Below, one piece after another: positions 26,025 to 34,814 of a stretch of 64,000 nt of DNA (its first letter is position 1; each line of letters opens with the position of its first letter). The notes beneath the pieces were generated by a model, which ran no database searches, was not told the DNA's origin, and saw only the letters and a program-made list of their open reading frames with translations. The translations under genes were made by a program, and so were the position numbers. The DNA comes from Psychrobacillus sp. FSL K6-2836 (GTDB lineage: Bacteria; Bacillota; Bacilli; Bacillales_A; Planococcaceae): assembly GCF_038003085.1 (NCBI RefSeq), contig NZ_JBBOOM010000001.1, positions 2,604,001 to 2,668,000 on the forward strand. The letters are read 5' to 3'.

Positions 26025-27017
26025 ATGAATAGTGAAATATACGATGTAACAATTATTGGTGGTGGTCCAACAGGTTTGTTCGCTTCGTTTTATGGAGGAT
26101 TACGTGATTTAAAAGTGAAGATTATTGATAGTCTTCCACAGCTAGGCGGACAATTGATGGAGCTCTATCCTGATAAATATATTTATGATATCGGTGGTCT
26201 TCCGAAAATTTTAGCAAAAGATTTAGTAGCAAATTTAGAAGAGCAGGCTGCCTATAGTAATCCAACCATTTGCTTAGAGGAAACAGCAATAGCGTTAGAG
26301 AAGCTGCCAGATTATTTTGCGTTAACAACGGATAAAAATGTGCATTATTCCAAAACGATTTTACTTACTTCTGGGATTGGTTCATTTCAGCCGCGTAAGT
26401 TAAATGTTCCAGGAGCTGCTGAGTATGAAGGGAAAAACCTTCATTATAAAGTAAAAAATTTGGAGAATTTCCGGGATTCAAATGTACTTGTATTAGGTGG
26501 AGGAGATTCTGCACTCGACTGGTCCTTAATGTTAGAGGACGTTGCTTCGAACGTGACCATTTGTCATCGAAAAGAGCAATTTACTGCCCATGAAATGACC
26601 ATTCAACAGCTTCAAAATTCTACTGTACAGGTCAAAACACCATATGCAATAAAAGAAGTAATTGGCGATGGCGAAGGAATCCAAGAAGTCGTGATTGTCG
26701 GTAAGGATAAAACCGAGGAAAGCATTGCAGTAGACCATGTTTTAGTGAACTACGGAAATGTTGCATCCCTCGGGCCCTTAAAGAACTGGGGTCTGGAAAT
26801 GGAGAAAAATTCTGTAGTAGTCAATGAAAAAATGGAAACAAGTGTAGAAGGAATATATGCTGCTGGTGATGTATGTACGCATGATGGGAAAGTAAAACTG
26901 ATTGCAGTAGGATTTGGAGAGGTTCCAATTGCTATTAGCCATATTAAAGCATTCATAGATCCAAAAGCACGTGTACAACCAAAGCACAGTACAAGTATTT
27001 TTGAAGAAGTAAAATAG
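26025..27017 (+). CDS. yumC: Ferredoxin/flavodoxin-NADP+ reductase YumC
   Basis: The 330-residue protein is a thioredoxin-reductase-like flavoenzyme without the redox CxxC. It has the FAD site IIGGGPTGLFASFYGG near the N-terminus, the NADPH site VLGGGDSALDWSL around residue 155 and the C-terminal FAD motif GIYAAGDVCTHDGKVKLIAVGFGE. Length and motifs match Bacillus YumC, which reduces ferredoxin and flavodoxin with NADPH. Confidence 0.93.
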   Translation: MNSEIYDVTIIGGGPTGLFASFYGGLRDLKVKIIDSLPQLGGQLMELYPDKYIYDIGGLPKILAKDLVANLEEQAAYSNPTICLEETAIALEKLPDYFALTTDKNVHYSKTILLTSGIGSFQPRKLNVPGAAEYEGKNLHYKVKNLENFRDSNVLVLGGGDSALDWSLMLEDVASNVTICHRKEQFTAHEMTIQQLQNSTVQVKTPYAIKEVIGDGEGIQEVVIVGKDKTEESIAVDHVLVNYGNVASLGPLKNWGLEMEKNSVVVNEKMETSVEGIYAAGDVCTHDGKVKLIAVGFGEVPIAISHIKAFIDPKARVQPKHSTSIFEEVK

Positions 27018-27025
27018 AAAAGCGT

Positions 27026-27138
27026 GTGCGCCTATGTATTGGAAGTCAGTTTAAGTTTACGACATCGTGTCGCGACGACTGACTGACCCGAATCGTTCGG
27101 CCTTGAAATCCTGAAGTGACTCAGGCGGGCTAGGCGCT
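27026..27138. repeat. Cruciform-type intergenic repeat
   Basis: The inverted arms GCGCCTA (near 27028) and TAGGCGC (near 27131) enclose GC-richer sequence with internal palindromes around TGTCGCGACGA. It sits between the convergent yumC and GIY-YIG genes and looks like a dispersed extragenic repeat, unrelated to the 0.7-kb family. Confidence 0.6.
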
Positions 27139-27153
27139 GGAGCTAGACAGAGA

Positions 27154-27190
27154 AAATCCCATGTTCCTCTATTACGAGAACATGGGATTT
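27154..27190. terminator. Bidirectional hairpin between convergent genes
   Basis: A 13-bp perfect stem, AAATCCCATGTTC with GAACATGGGATTT, has T-rich flanks on both sides. Confidence 0.75.
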
Positions 27191-27194
27191 CATC

Positions 27195-27569
27195 TTATCT
27201 AAAAAATGCTTTGTCGATATTGTATTTCGATTTTTGAGTATTGATAGCGTATGTTTCGTAAATTTCACGATCCATTGCCTCTTCTACAATACAAACACTG
27301 ATTTTGTACACTTCATCACGATGTTTAATCATCGGTGAAACATTGTCTTCAAAGTGTTTTTTAATACGCTGTCTAATTTTACGCGCTTTACCAACGAATA
27401 AAAGTTCATCATTCTTATTGTAGAAAAAGAAAATGCCACCTTTATCACGAGGGATTTGATGGAAGTCGATAAATCCATGAATTGCTGGGATTTCTATTTC
27501 GCCTTCTTTTAGTACTTGTTCACGTTGTGTGATGGTTACAGTTGGTTTTGGTAATTCAATTTTAATCAT
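27195..27569 (-). CDS. GIY-YIG nuclease-domain protein
   Basis: The 124-residue protein carries a GIY-YIG-like catalytic fold of the UvrC type. The first strand is GGIFFFYNKNDELLFVGKA, the arginine helix is RKIRQRIKKHF and the glutamate is near EAMDREIYETYAI. The GIY tyrosine is replaced by phenylalanine and YIG by FVG, so activity is uncertain. It lacks the other UvrC domains and is similar in size to stand-alone GIY-YIG proteins of Bacillus. Confidence 0.8.
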   Translation of the reverse strand: MIKIELPKPTVTITQREQVLKEGEIEIPAIHGFIDFHQIPRDKGGIFFFYNKNDELLFVGKARKIRQRIKKHFEDNVSPMIKHRDEVYKISVCIVEEAMDREIYETYAINTQKSKYNIDKAFFR

Positions 27570-27710
27570 GCGCTCACGTCCTCTTATTGTCTATCCTTTA
27601 GTATATCAGAACTGGACTGCAATATCTATTCGAAAGGTATTTTGATGGTGGCAGGATTATTTAAAACAAGTGACGAAATTAATTACATAATACTATTTGG
27701 AGGTATGAAC

Positions 27711-28211
27711 ATGATTAGAAACATAGAAGACTTTTTAACCGATTGGCAGCATGAAAGTGATTCGACTCTGAAAATTTTAGAAGCATTGACAGATGAGTCA
27801 TTACAGCAAAGAGTGTCCGAAGAAGGGCGTACCCTCGGTAAGCTTGCGTGGCATCTCGTTACAAGTATAGATGAAATGATAGGGAGAACTGGACTGCAAT
27901 TTTCCGCAACTCCACATGAAACACCCCAGCCATTGACTGCGAAAGAAATGGTGGAGGCATATAGAGAGTCTAGTAATTCAATTGTTAAGGCTATAAAAGA
28001 ACAATGGACGGATGAAAGCCTTATAGAAGAAAAAGATATGTACGGAGAACTATGGACAGTTGCGACCGTTTTGCAAACCTTAATCTACCATCAAATACAT
28101 CACCGTGGGCAGATGACGATACTTATGCGACAAGCCGGATTACCAGTTCCGGGTATGTATGGACCATCGAAGGATGAATGGCTGGCATTTGGTGAAGAAG
28201 CACCAGAGTGA
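27711..28211 (+). CDS. DinB-family protein
   Basis: The 166-residue protein has the DinB four-helix fold. Its metal histidines are in GKLAWHLVTSIDEM and in LIYHQIHHRGQMTILMRQAG. The last motif and the C-terminal PVPGMYGPSKDEW are typical of the subfamily. The start ATG 27711 lies 7 nt after GGAGG; the frame extends upstream without a ribosome site. Confidence 0.87.
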   Translation: MIRNIEDFLTDWQHESDSTLKILEALTDESLQQRVSEEGRTLGKLAWHLVTSIDEMIGRTGLQFSATPHETPQPLTAKEMVEAYRESSNSIVKAIKEQWTDESLIEEKDMYGELWTVATVLQTLIYHQIHHRGQMTILMRQAGLPVPGMYGPSKDEWLAFGEEAPE

Positions 28212-28243
28212 TTATTGAATGCTCAAGATTTTAGGAGGATAAG

Positions 28244-29188
28244 ATGAAAGTTTATGATTTACACTGTGATGTACTTTACAAATTAGCAAAAGCGGAGAAT
28301 ACTATTTCATTTGCAGATTCTCCAAAACTCCAAGCAAGTAAAAAAGCGTTGGAGGCTGGAGGAATTGCACTTCAAGTGTTTGCGGTATTTGTTTCGGAAG
28401 GATTTCCTAAGGAACAGTTATTCTTGGAGGCAATTCGTCAAATTGAGTTTTTCCACACGGAAATTGTGGGGAAGGATGACAATATTATCTCCATATATGA
28501 ATGGGAGCAACTTGGATCACTAAAAGAAGGACAAATTGGAGCCGTCTTATCACTAGAAGGACTTGATATGATAGACGGAGACATGCATAAGCTGAAGCTA
28601 TTACTATCTCACGGTGTGAAATTAGTCGGTCTTACTTGGAATGGAGCAAACAAATTAGCGGATGGTTCTTCCGAAGAATCTAGTACTGGGTTAACCCCAT
28701 TTGGAGAAGAAGTCGTGACTTTGTTGAACGAGCAAAATATAATTGTTGATGTTTCTCATTTGAGTGAACAATCTTTTTGGGATGTTCTTCCTAAAGCGAA
28801 ATGGCTGATGGCAAGTCATTCCAATGCAAAGGCTCTATGCAACTCCTCAAGAAACTTAACTGACAATCAAATAAAAGCACTAATTGCCAAAAATAGTCCT
28901 ATCCATGTTGTATATTATCCACCATTTATAAATGATACTAAGAAGTCAGTAGAGATAAAGGACTTGGTGGAGCATATAGAACATATCATTTCTCTTGGTG
29001 GTAAGCATCTTGTAGGTTTAGGTTCCGACTTTGATGGGATTAGTGAATTTGTATTAGGTTTGGAAGATGCATCCAAAACACAAAATATAGTAAGAGAATT
29101 ATTAGAAAGCTATACAATGGAGGAAGTTGAAGGGTTCACATCACAAAATTTCGAACGATTCGTGATGCGAATTAGCAAGGAGGCATAA
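28244..29188 (+). CDS. Membrane-dipeptidase-type peptidase (M19)
   Basis: The 314-residue enzyme belongs to the M19 renal-dipeptidase family. Zinc ligands are visible as DLHCD at residues 5-9, the bridging glutamate in LSLEGLDM (about 106), SHLS and ASHSNA (about 171 and 191), and GLGSDFDGI (about 262). It is predicted to hydrolyse dipeptides, possibly with D-residues, in the cytoplasm (no signal peptide). Confidence 0.9.
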   Translation: MKVYDLHCDVLYKLAKAENTISFADSPKLQASKKALEAGGIALQVFAVFVSEGFPKEQLFLEAIRQIEFFHTEIVGKDDNIISIYEWEQLGSLKEGQIGAVLSLEGLDMIDGDMHKLKLLLSHGVKLVGLTWNGANKLADGSSEESSTGLTPFGEEVVTLLNEQNIIVDVSHLSEQSFWDVLPKAKWLMASHSNAKALCNSSRNLTDNQIKALIAKNSPIHVVYYPPFINDTKKSVEIKDLVEHIEHIISLGGKHLVGLGSDFDGISEFVLGLEDASKTQNIVRELLESYTMEEVEGFTSQNFERFVMRISKEA

Positions 29189-29190
29189 AT

Positions 29191-29283
29191 TTGGGGAGCT
29201 TACCAGATTGGTTTTTTGCAGTAGCGATTGCAGTTGTTATTTGTTTCGTTATTTTAGCGGAGTGGTGGACGCGAAGAGGGTAA
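29191..29283 (+). CDS. 30-residue single-helix membrane peptide
   Basis: A short frame starts at TTG 29191, 7 nt after a perfect AAGGAGG that overlaps the end of the dipeptidase gene. It encodes a 30-residue peptide with one membrane helix (WFFAVAIAVVICFVILAEWW) and an Arg-rich end (TRRG). The ideal ribosome site and hydrophobic design support real translation. The function is unknown. Confidence 0.6.
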   Translation: MGSLPDWFFAVAIAVVICFVILAEWWTRRG

Positions 29284-29333
29284 AGAGTGTGCTATACTAG
29301 GTAAATGAAAAAACGTATAGGAAGAGGAATCAC

Positions 29334-29807
29334 ATGCTAACATTTGAAGAAAAAGAAGCAATTATTCAAGAATTTACGGAGCTTACTCGTAAAGAAGTAT
29401 CGATGAAACGAGTAAATTATCATTACGAAAAGAGTTTATATGAAAAAACAACTGTTGTTTATCACCTTCATCCGAATGGAAATGGCTTTGTTTATGTTGG
29501 AGATCTTCCTCAATATGAAGCAGCTGACGATAAAGGGCTATTGAATATTCGTGAAGCTTCTGCTGAAGAGCTTAGAACAATTATTAAAGACTCGATTGCT
29601 TATCTTTCAACAGAGGAAGAAGAGCAGCAAGATGAGGAAATAGAAGAGGTTTGGAAAAACAAAGAAGATTCTAAGTTAACGCTATTACAAGAAGATACAC
29701 TATGGAATATCTATCATGGGTATAATTTAGAGGAAAGCTTTGGATCATATAGTGAAGCAAAAACTTACCTTTTAGAAGAGGGCTTCCGTCTAGATAGCAA
29801 AAGATAA
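29334..29807 (+). CDS. Conserved hypothetical protein
   Basis: The 157-residue acidic protein has no membrane segment or known motif that I recognise. The N-terminal part (FEEKEAIIQEFTELTRKEVSMKRVNYHY) looks helical. The middle forms strands (VYHLHPNGNGFVYVGDL), and a Glu-rich linker (EEEEQQDEEIEEV) precedes the C-terminal helix. It precedes a DUF3221 membrane protein by 13 bp and may share its transcript. Confidence 0.6.
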   Translation: MLTFEEKEAIIQEFTELTRKEVSMKRVNYHYEKSLYEKTTVVYHLHPNGNGFVYVGDLPQYEAADDKGLLNIREASAEELRTIIKDSIAYLSTEEEEQQDEEIEEVWKNKEDSKLTLLQEDTLWNIYHGYNLEESFGSYSEAKTYLLEEGFRLDSKR

Positions 29808-29820
29808 GGGGGTTCCTATT

Positions 29821-30198
29821 ATGAAAGGGAAGTATACGGTAGGAATAGTAATTAGTATCATACTAATTGCAATTGGTGCGAGCTTTTATTTTATTATGCA
29901 GTTTTTTGAAGATAATCCTACTCAACCGCAACAACCAACAACATACACAGAGGGAATTATTATCGATATTCAAGATACCTCTATTTTAGTAATTGGTGGT
30001 TTATCAGTTGATGAGGCCAAAAATATGTCGGTGGAAGAAGCACTGGAAGCTGGTAATGACGCTATATGGTTTTCTTTGACTATGGATCAGCGTAGTCGAT
30101 TAAAGTTACACGATGAAGTGAAGGTTGGATATACCACTCTTGAAGAATCATACCCTGCTCAAGGGACGGCCAAGACGATTGAAAAGATAAATGAATGA
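29821..30198 (+). CDS. DUF3221-like membrane-anchored protein
   Basis: The 125-residue protein has an N-terminal membrane helix (residues 5-26) and an extracytoplasmic OB-like domain. That domain shows the DUF3221 pattern GIIIDIQDTSILVIGGL, AIWFSL and the closing VKVGYTTLEESYPAQGTAKTIE. Function is unknown; members are common small surface proteins in Bacillus. The ribosome site is AAGGGGG. Confidence 0.75.
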   Translation: MKGKYTVGIVISIILIAIGASFYFIMQFFEDNPTQPQQPTTYTEGIIIDIQDTSILVIGGLSVDEAKNMSVEEALEAGNDAIWFSLTMDQRSRLKLHDEVKVGYTTLEESYPAQGTAKTIEKINE

Positions 30199-30205
30199 TA
30201 ATGAA

Positions 30206-30249
30206 GAACCGATATGGCGTAGATGACACTCTCGTTACATCGGTTTTTT
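30206..30249 (+). terminator. Terminator candidate after the DUF3221 gene
   Basis: AACCGAT (30206-30212) pairs with ATCGGTT and is followed by seven T. The loop is long. A second hairpin, GAAGCTATC...GGTAGCTTT (about 30377-30419), lies further down the gap 30199-30492; otherwise nothing is seen there. Confidence 0.6.
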
Positions 30250-30492
30250 TACTCTGTTGGGAAGCTTACAATTTCACTGGCTAAGTGTATCTAACATTAA
30301 GTTCCTTTTAAGAAGAGTTTAAATTTGAACTAGTAATTGTAGTTTGACGATTGAAAAGTTAAATGAATAAAATACTGAAGCTATCTGCCACCAGTTTCCA
30401 AAGGTGGATGGTAGCTTTGTTGTTTACTTACATGGATAAATCATGTTAGTCTATTGCTTATGTATTAGTATTGTGGAAGAAAGAGGTATGAG

Positions 30493-31665
30493 ATGACGAA
30501 GGATCAACGAAAGAAATTATTTATATTAATGATTAATATGTTTATTGCTATTGGGAGTTTTGGTATTATTATTCCCATTTTACCTGCTTATTTAAAATCT
30601 ATCGATCAAGGCGGGCTAGCGGCAGGTCTAATAATTTCCATATTTGCTGGAGCACAGCTTGTGATGTCTCCGATTGCCGGTAAATGGGCAGATAAATACG
30701 GGAGAAGAATTATGATTATCGCTGGTCTCAGCGGACTTGCTCTATCTATGTTTGTATTTTACTTCTCAGATTCTATCGGTATCTTGTATGTTTCTCGTGC
30801 CATTGGGGGAGTTGGTGCAGCGTTATTAGTTCCAGCCATTTTTGCATATGTGGCGGATATTACTTCGATGGACCAGCGTGCAAAGGGAAATAGTTTAATA
30901 TCTGCTGCAATGTCCTTGGGTATAGTAGTAGGGCCTGGTATTGGTGGGTTCTTGGCGGAATTTGGCTTAAAAATGCCACTTCTCGTTTCTGCTTTGGTAG
31001 GTGTTGTGGCAGTTATCTTTTCCACTTTTGTTCTGAAGGAAAGTAAGCCAGCAGACGTAGGTGTTCCTGAGGGTAAATCAGAACCAATGATAAAAGAAAT
31101 TGCACAATCATTTAAAAAGCCTTACTTTATCCCGCTTGTTATTACATTAGTAATGAGCTTTGGATTACTTGCCTATGAATCGGTTCTAGGTCTATTTGTT
31201 GATGATCAGTTCGGTGCCTCACCGCAGGATATTGCCTGGATGATCACAGCAACTGGAATTGTGAGTGTAATTATTCAATTGTTTGTGGTGGATAAAGTTG
31301 TTCGACGTTTCGGTGAAGCAAATGTGTTGAGAATCTTTTTAGGTGTAGCCGCTTTTGGTTTCCTACTTTCGATTTTAATATCGAGCTATGCATTTTTCTT
31401 TGTAATTACGATGATCATTTTCCTATCTACTTCCATTTTGCGTCCAGTGCTGACAACATTAATCTCTAAATTAGCTGGAAACGAACAAGGATTTGCGATG
31501 GGTATGAACAATGCATATATGAGTATAGGAAATGTATTAGGTCCATTGCTTGCCGGGGTACTATATGATGTGAATATTATTTATCCGTTCATATTAGGGC
31601 TAGTCGTATTAGTAATAACGACGATTGGTTCTATTATTTGGAAGGGTACGAAGAAAATAGCGTAA
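30493..31665 (+). CDS. MFS multidrug efflux pump, Bmr/NorA type
   Basis: The 390-residue, 12-helix transporter has MFS motif A as GKWADKYGRR at about residue 60 and the drug-antiporter motif C as GPGIGGFLAEFG around residue 145, which places it among proton-drug antiporters such as Bmr, Blt and NorA. Substrates cannot be read from sequence. It is transcribed alone and closed by a strong terminator, after which repeat copy 3 is inserted. Confidence 0.88.
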   Translation: MTKDQRKKLFILMINMFIAIGSFGIIIPILPAYLKSIDQGGLAAGLIISIFAGAQLVMSPIAGKWADKYGRRIMIIAGLSGLALSMFVFYFSDSIGILYVSRAIGGVGAALLVPAIFAYVADITSMDQRAKGNSLISAAMSLGIVVGPGIGGFLAEFGLKMPLLVSALVGVVAVIFSTFVLKESKPADVGVPEGKSEPMIKEIAQSFKKPYFIPLVITLVMSFGLLAYESVLGLFVDDQFGASPQDIAWMITATGIVSVIIQLFVVDKVVRRFGEANVLRIFLGVAAFGFLLSILISSYAFFFVITMIIFLSTSILRPVLTTLISKLAGNEQGFAMGMNNAYMSIGNVLGPLLAGVLYDVNIIYPFILGLVVLVITTIGSIIWKGTKKIA

Positions 31666-31666
31666 G

Positions 31667-31700
31667 AAAAGCTGCTCCTGGATATGGAGCAGCTTTTTTT
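31667..31700 (+). terminator. Terminator of the MFS pump gene
   Basis: AAAGCTGCTCC pairs perfectly with GGAGCAGCTTT across a 7-nt loop and is followed by a T run. Confidence 0.92.
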
Positions 31701-31848
31701 GAAAGATAAGTATATAAAAATGTCCCGTGAACACTCGGTCCGCGGGACTTGAAAGAATGATTAATGCTGTGATTTCCGTTTAGCTCTTCGAAAACGACAG
31801 AAACAGGTTTTGATCTTAAAGGACTGGCCGTTTTTTTGCCCGGTTTTT
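31701..31848 (+). repeat. Non-coding repeat element, copy 3 (internally deleted)
   Basis: This copy keeps the left end (AAGTATATAAAAATG..GTGAACACT) and the right end (GACAGAAACAGG...TTAAAGGACTGG plus terminator). It joins them directly after GTGATTTCCGTTT, losing the core and palindrome. It begins exactly at the last T of the host gene's terminator. Confidence 0.8.
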
Positions 31849-31864
31849 ATTTAATTGGAAAAAC

Positions 31865-33616
31865 TTAATCTACTTGTATCGGAATATGTTTGAACTCGAC
31901 GACATCGAATAGTCCGCTATCTGTCAGTTTTAGTTCTGGAATTACAGGAAGGCTGATAAAAGATAATGTTAAGAATAAATGGAAATCTAAATCTGGATGA
32001 AGTATATAAAGTGCTTCATGCAATTTTTCTAATTCCAGTGCGATTTCTTTAGCTGGACGATTTGTCATTAAACCTGCAATAGGTAAAGAAAGGGAGGCGA
32101 GAACCTTTCCTTCTTGGACGATAACGAATCCGCCTTGAATTTGTTCTAATTCTTGGCTGGCTTTTAACATATCCTCATCGTTCGTGCCTAAGACGATGAG
32201 ATTATGTGAGTCATGTGCGATGGTAGTCGCAATAGCACCTTGCTTCAAACCGAAGCCATGTACGATTCCCAGACCTATTGTTCCGAGAGAGTGATGGCGT
32301 TCAATAACGGCAAGCTTAAGTAAATCCTGCTTTACACTTGTTGTGAATAGGCCGTTTACTACTGGAACTTTCATTACTTTTTTTTTCGTAGTAATTTGGT
32401 TTGGCATAATTTCCATAACATTAGCCGTTCCGTCATTAGTAAAAGGAATGGCAAAAGAATCTATCGACAAATTAGGCAGTTTCACTGTACTAGTTAGGCG
32501 AGTGGATGGTTCCTGTATATTGTATTCCTCCATAATCATTCCTTGATGTTGTGAAACTTTTACTCCATTTTTCCAAACGGCAATGGCTCTTAAATCATCT
32601 AAGCTTTCAACTAATAAGAAATCGGCAATATAACCAGGGGCAAGAGCTCCTTTATCGGTTAGTTGGTAACATTCAGCTGCGTTAAGTGTCGCTAACTGAA
32701 TGGCCTGGAGAGGCTCCATTCCATCATTTATAGCTAGTCGGATTGCGTGATTGATGCTGCCTTCTTCGAGGAGCTCATCTAAATGCTTGTCATCTGTACA
32801 AAATAAGAATCGGCGAGCGTTATGAGTATTAACGGCAGGTAGTAGATCTCGTATATTTTTCGCTGCAGAGCCTTCTCTCATCAAGACATACATTCCTTGG
32901 GAAACTCTGTCTAATGCCTCGTCAGCAGTAACGCATTCATGATCTGTTTGAATACCTGCTGCGCGGTAACCTGTAATTTGCTCTGAGTTAAGTCCAGAGC
33001 CATGACCATCAATTATTACTTTCGCGTCCATGGCCATTTTTAGTTTGTCCATCATTTTAGACTCCGCAGATAGTACAGCGGGGAAGTCCATTACTTCTGC
33101 TAGTCCTAGAACTGCATCATTTTCAAGGAAGGGGTGCAAGTCACTTGCCTGAAGAATAGCGCCTGCGTGTTCCATAGGAGTTGCGGGAACACTGGATGGA
33201 AGCATCACATGAATATCCATTTCGCTATTTGTTGCATCATCAAGCATAAATTGAATCCCTTCCGATCCAGCTACATTGGCTATCTCATGCGGGTCCGTAA
33301 TAACGGTTGTAATACCATGGGGGAGTAATATACGACCAAATTCAGCAGGAGTGACCATGGAAGATTCTATATGAATATGTCCGTCTATCAATCCGGGAAT
33401 GACATACTTTCCTTCTGCATCTTCTTCGAGCACAGCTTCATAACTTCCTGTAGCATCAATTGCAACAATCATGCCATCCGAAACTACTATGTCTGCCTTT
33501 ATCCATCTTAGTGAAAATACATCTGCAACAGTAGCATTTCGAAGGATAAAATCTGCAGATTGTTTTTGTTGTGAAACAAGAATCCTTTTCTCAAGTTGCT
33601 CTTTTTCTATAGTCAT
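31865..33616 (-). CDS. ade: Adenine deaminase
   Basis: The 583-residue amidohydrolase converts adenine to hypoxanthine and ammonia in purine salvage. The metal site HIHIESSMVTPAEF is near residue 80, the catalytic region HGSGLN near 204 and the DDKHLDELL motif around 275. The length matches AdeC of Bacillus. The upstream gap is only 100 bp and shows no purine riboswitch. Confidence 0.94.
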   Translation of the reverse strand: MTIEKEQLEKRILVSQQKQSADFILRNATVADVFSLRWIKADIVVSDGMIVAIDATGSYEAVLEEDAEGKYVIPGLIDGHIHIESSMVTPAEFGRILLPHGITTVITDPHEIANVAGSEGIQFMLDDATNSEMDIHVMLPSSVPATPMEHAGAILQASDLHPFLENDAVLGLAEVMDFPAVLSAESKMMDKLKMAMDAKVIIDGHGSGLNSEQITGYRAAGIQTDHECVTADEALDRVSQGMYVLMREGSAAKNIRDLLPAVNTHNARRFLFCTDDKHLDELLEEGSINHAIRLAINDGMEPLQAIQLATLNAAECYQLTDKGALAPGYIADFLLVESLDDLRAIAVWKNGVKVSQHQGMIMEEYNIQEPSTRLTSTVKLPNLSIDSFAIPFTNDGTANVMEIMPNQITTKKKVMKVPVVNGLFTTSVKQDLLKLAVIERHHSLGTIGLGIVHGFGLKQGAIATTIAHDSHNLIVLGTNDEDMLKASQELEQIQGGFVIVQEGKVLASLSLPIAGLMTNRPAKEIALELEKLHEALYILHPDLDFHLFLTLSFISLPVIPELKLTDSGLFDVVEFKHIPIQVD

Positions 33617-33716
33617 TAAATTGTACTCCTTTTTTGAATAGTTCTACACATTATACTGGTGTTCAGTAAAAACAGGAAGTTATAATATGGGTAGGATACA
33701 TAAAGGAGGAAATTTT

Positions 33717-34757
33717 ATGGTTTATCGTAAAACCAAGTATGCAAATATAGCGATTGCTTTACTTTTCCTAGTTCTTTCTACCAACTTTTTAATCTACCAA
33801 TCCTCTGTACAGGACTATTTGTCTCTGCAACTCAATACTGGTGCTGTAGTAGGATCACTAATTGATTTAGCCATTGTAGTGCCACTTTTAATGTATGCAG
33901 CCTTTAAATTATCCATCAAGCAAACAATTGGAATAATCGTGGCTGGTCTAGTTATAGCAAGAATATTCATACCTAACGAGTTTTTTTCCCCGTTTACTGG
34001 AATACTTTACGCAGGCATCGTAATAGAGATGCTATTAATAATCGCAGAAATGATATTAATCTTTTTAGTCATTTGGAAAATACCCAAAATTCGATTACAA
34101 ATGAAACAAGCGAATGAGGGAGTATTATTCAGTTTACTTCCATCGGTTGAAAAAATAGTGACTAAAAATATATTAATTCGGGTTGTGATGTCCGAATTTC
34201 TAATGATGTATTATGCATTTTTTTCATGGAAGAAGAAAGCTCCTAATCATGAAGGTGTTGTAACAATGCATAAAAAAACAAGTGCAATTGCCATCCATAT
34301 GATGCTGATTCATGCAATTCTTATTGAAACAATAGGGCTCCATTGGTGGTTGCATGATAAATCCCTTATCCTATCAATTATATTATTAATCTTAAATATA
34401 TACTCAGTGTTCTTCTTTTTGGCAGAAATTCAAATTATGAAATTATATCCTTTGGAAGTTAAAAACGGAAAACTGTATATTTCACAGGGTCTTAGCACCA
34501 GAATTATTGTTCCTCTTAACTTGATCAAAGAAGTAAACTGGGGAGCAAAAGTTCCAAATAAGAATACGGTACAGTTTGTATATAAAGATTTTGAACCTGT
34601 TGAACCGCAAGCAATTATACACCTCAGTATGCCAATTGAGGTAACAATGTTTATGGGGATGAAAAAAAGTATAACCGAATTTGCAATTCGTGTAGATGAA
34701 CCGGACCGACTGAAGTTAATTCTTTCAAATGAAGAGGATACTAATCATTTGACCTAG
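33717..34757 (+). CDS. Multi-pass membrane protein of unknown function
   Basis: The 346-residue protein has about seven transmembrane helices: two near residues 8-60, two between 65 and 120, and the rest between 150 and 260. A soluble C-terminal domain of about 85 residues follows. Similar Bacillus proteins are often labelled beta-carotene monooxygenase-like without evidence, so I give no function. ATG 33717 follows AAAGGAGGA by 6 nt; the upstream frame is ignored. Confidence 0.7.
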   Translation: MVYRKTKYANIAIALLFLVLSTNFLIYQSSVQDYLSLQLNTGAVVGSLIDLAIVVPLLMYAAFKLSIKQTIGIIVAGLVIARIFIPNEFFSPFTGILYAGIVIEMLLIIAEMILIFLVIWKIPKIRLQMKQANEGVLFSLLPSVEKIVTKNILIRVVMSEFLMMYYAFFSWKKKAPNHEGVVTMHKKTSAIAIHMMLIHAILIETIGLHWWLHDKSLILSIILLILNIYSVFFFLAEIQIMKLYPLEVKNGKLYISQGLSTRIIVPLNLIKEVNWGAKVPNKNTVQFVYKDFEPVEPQAIIHLSMPIEVTMFMGMKKSITEFAIRVDEPDRLKLILSNEEDTNHLT

Positions 34758-34777
34758 AAATAAGCATCCGTTATAAT
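34749..34777 (+). promoter_or_regulatory. SigA promoter of mhqD
   Basis: TTGACC (34749-34754), a 17-bp spacer and TATAAT (34772-34777) form a near-perfect promoter. The -35 box overlaps the last codons of the upstream membrane-protein gene. Confidence 0.88.
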
Positions 34778-34795
34778 TATCTCAAATTCAAGATA
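34778..34795. promoter_or_regulatory. MhqR-like operator upstream of mhqD
   Basis: TATCTCAAATTCAAGATA starts immediately after the -10 box. It closely matches the inverted repeat reported for the MarR-type repressor MhqR of Bacillus subtilis (TATCT...AGATA with an AATT-like centre). Binding here would block transcription initiation. Confidence 0.75.
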
Positions 34796-34814
34796 ATTGA
34801 AAGGGAGTTATAAC

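Noticed and set aside
33617-33716. Possible purine riboswitch before adenine deaminase
   Set aside because: The gap is about 100 bp and lacks the conserved purine-aptamer core.
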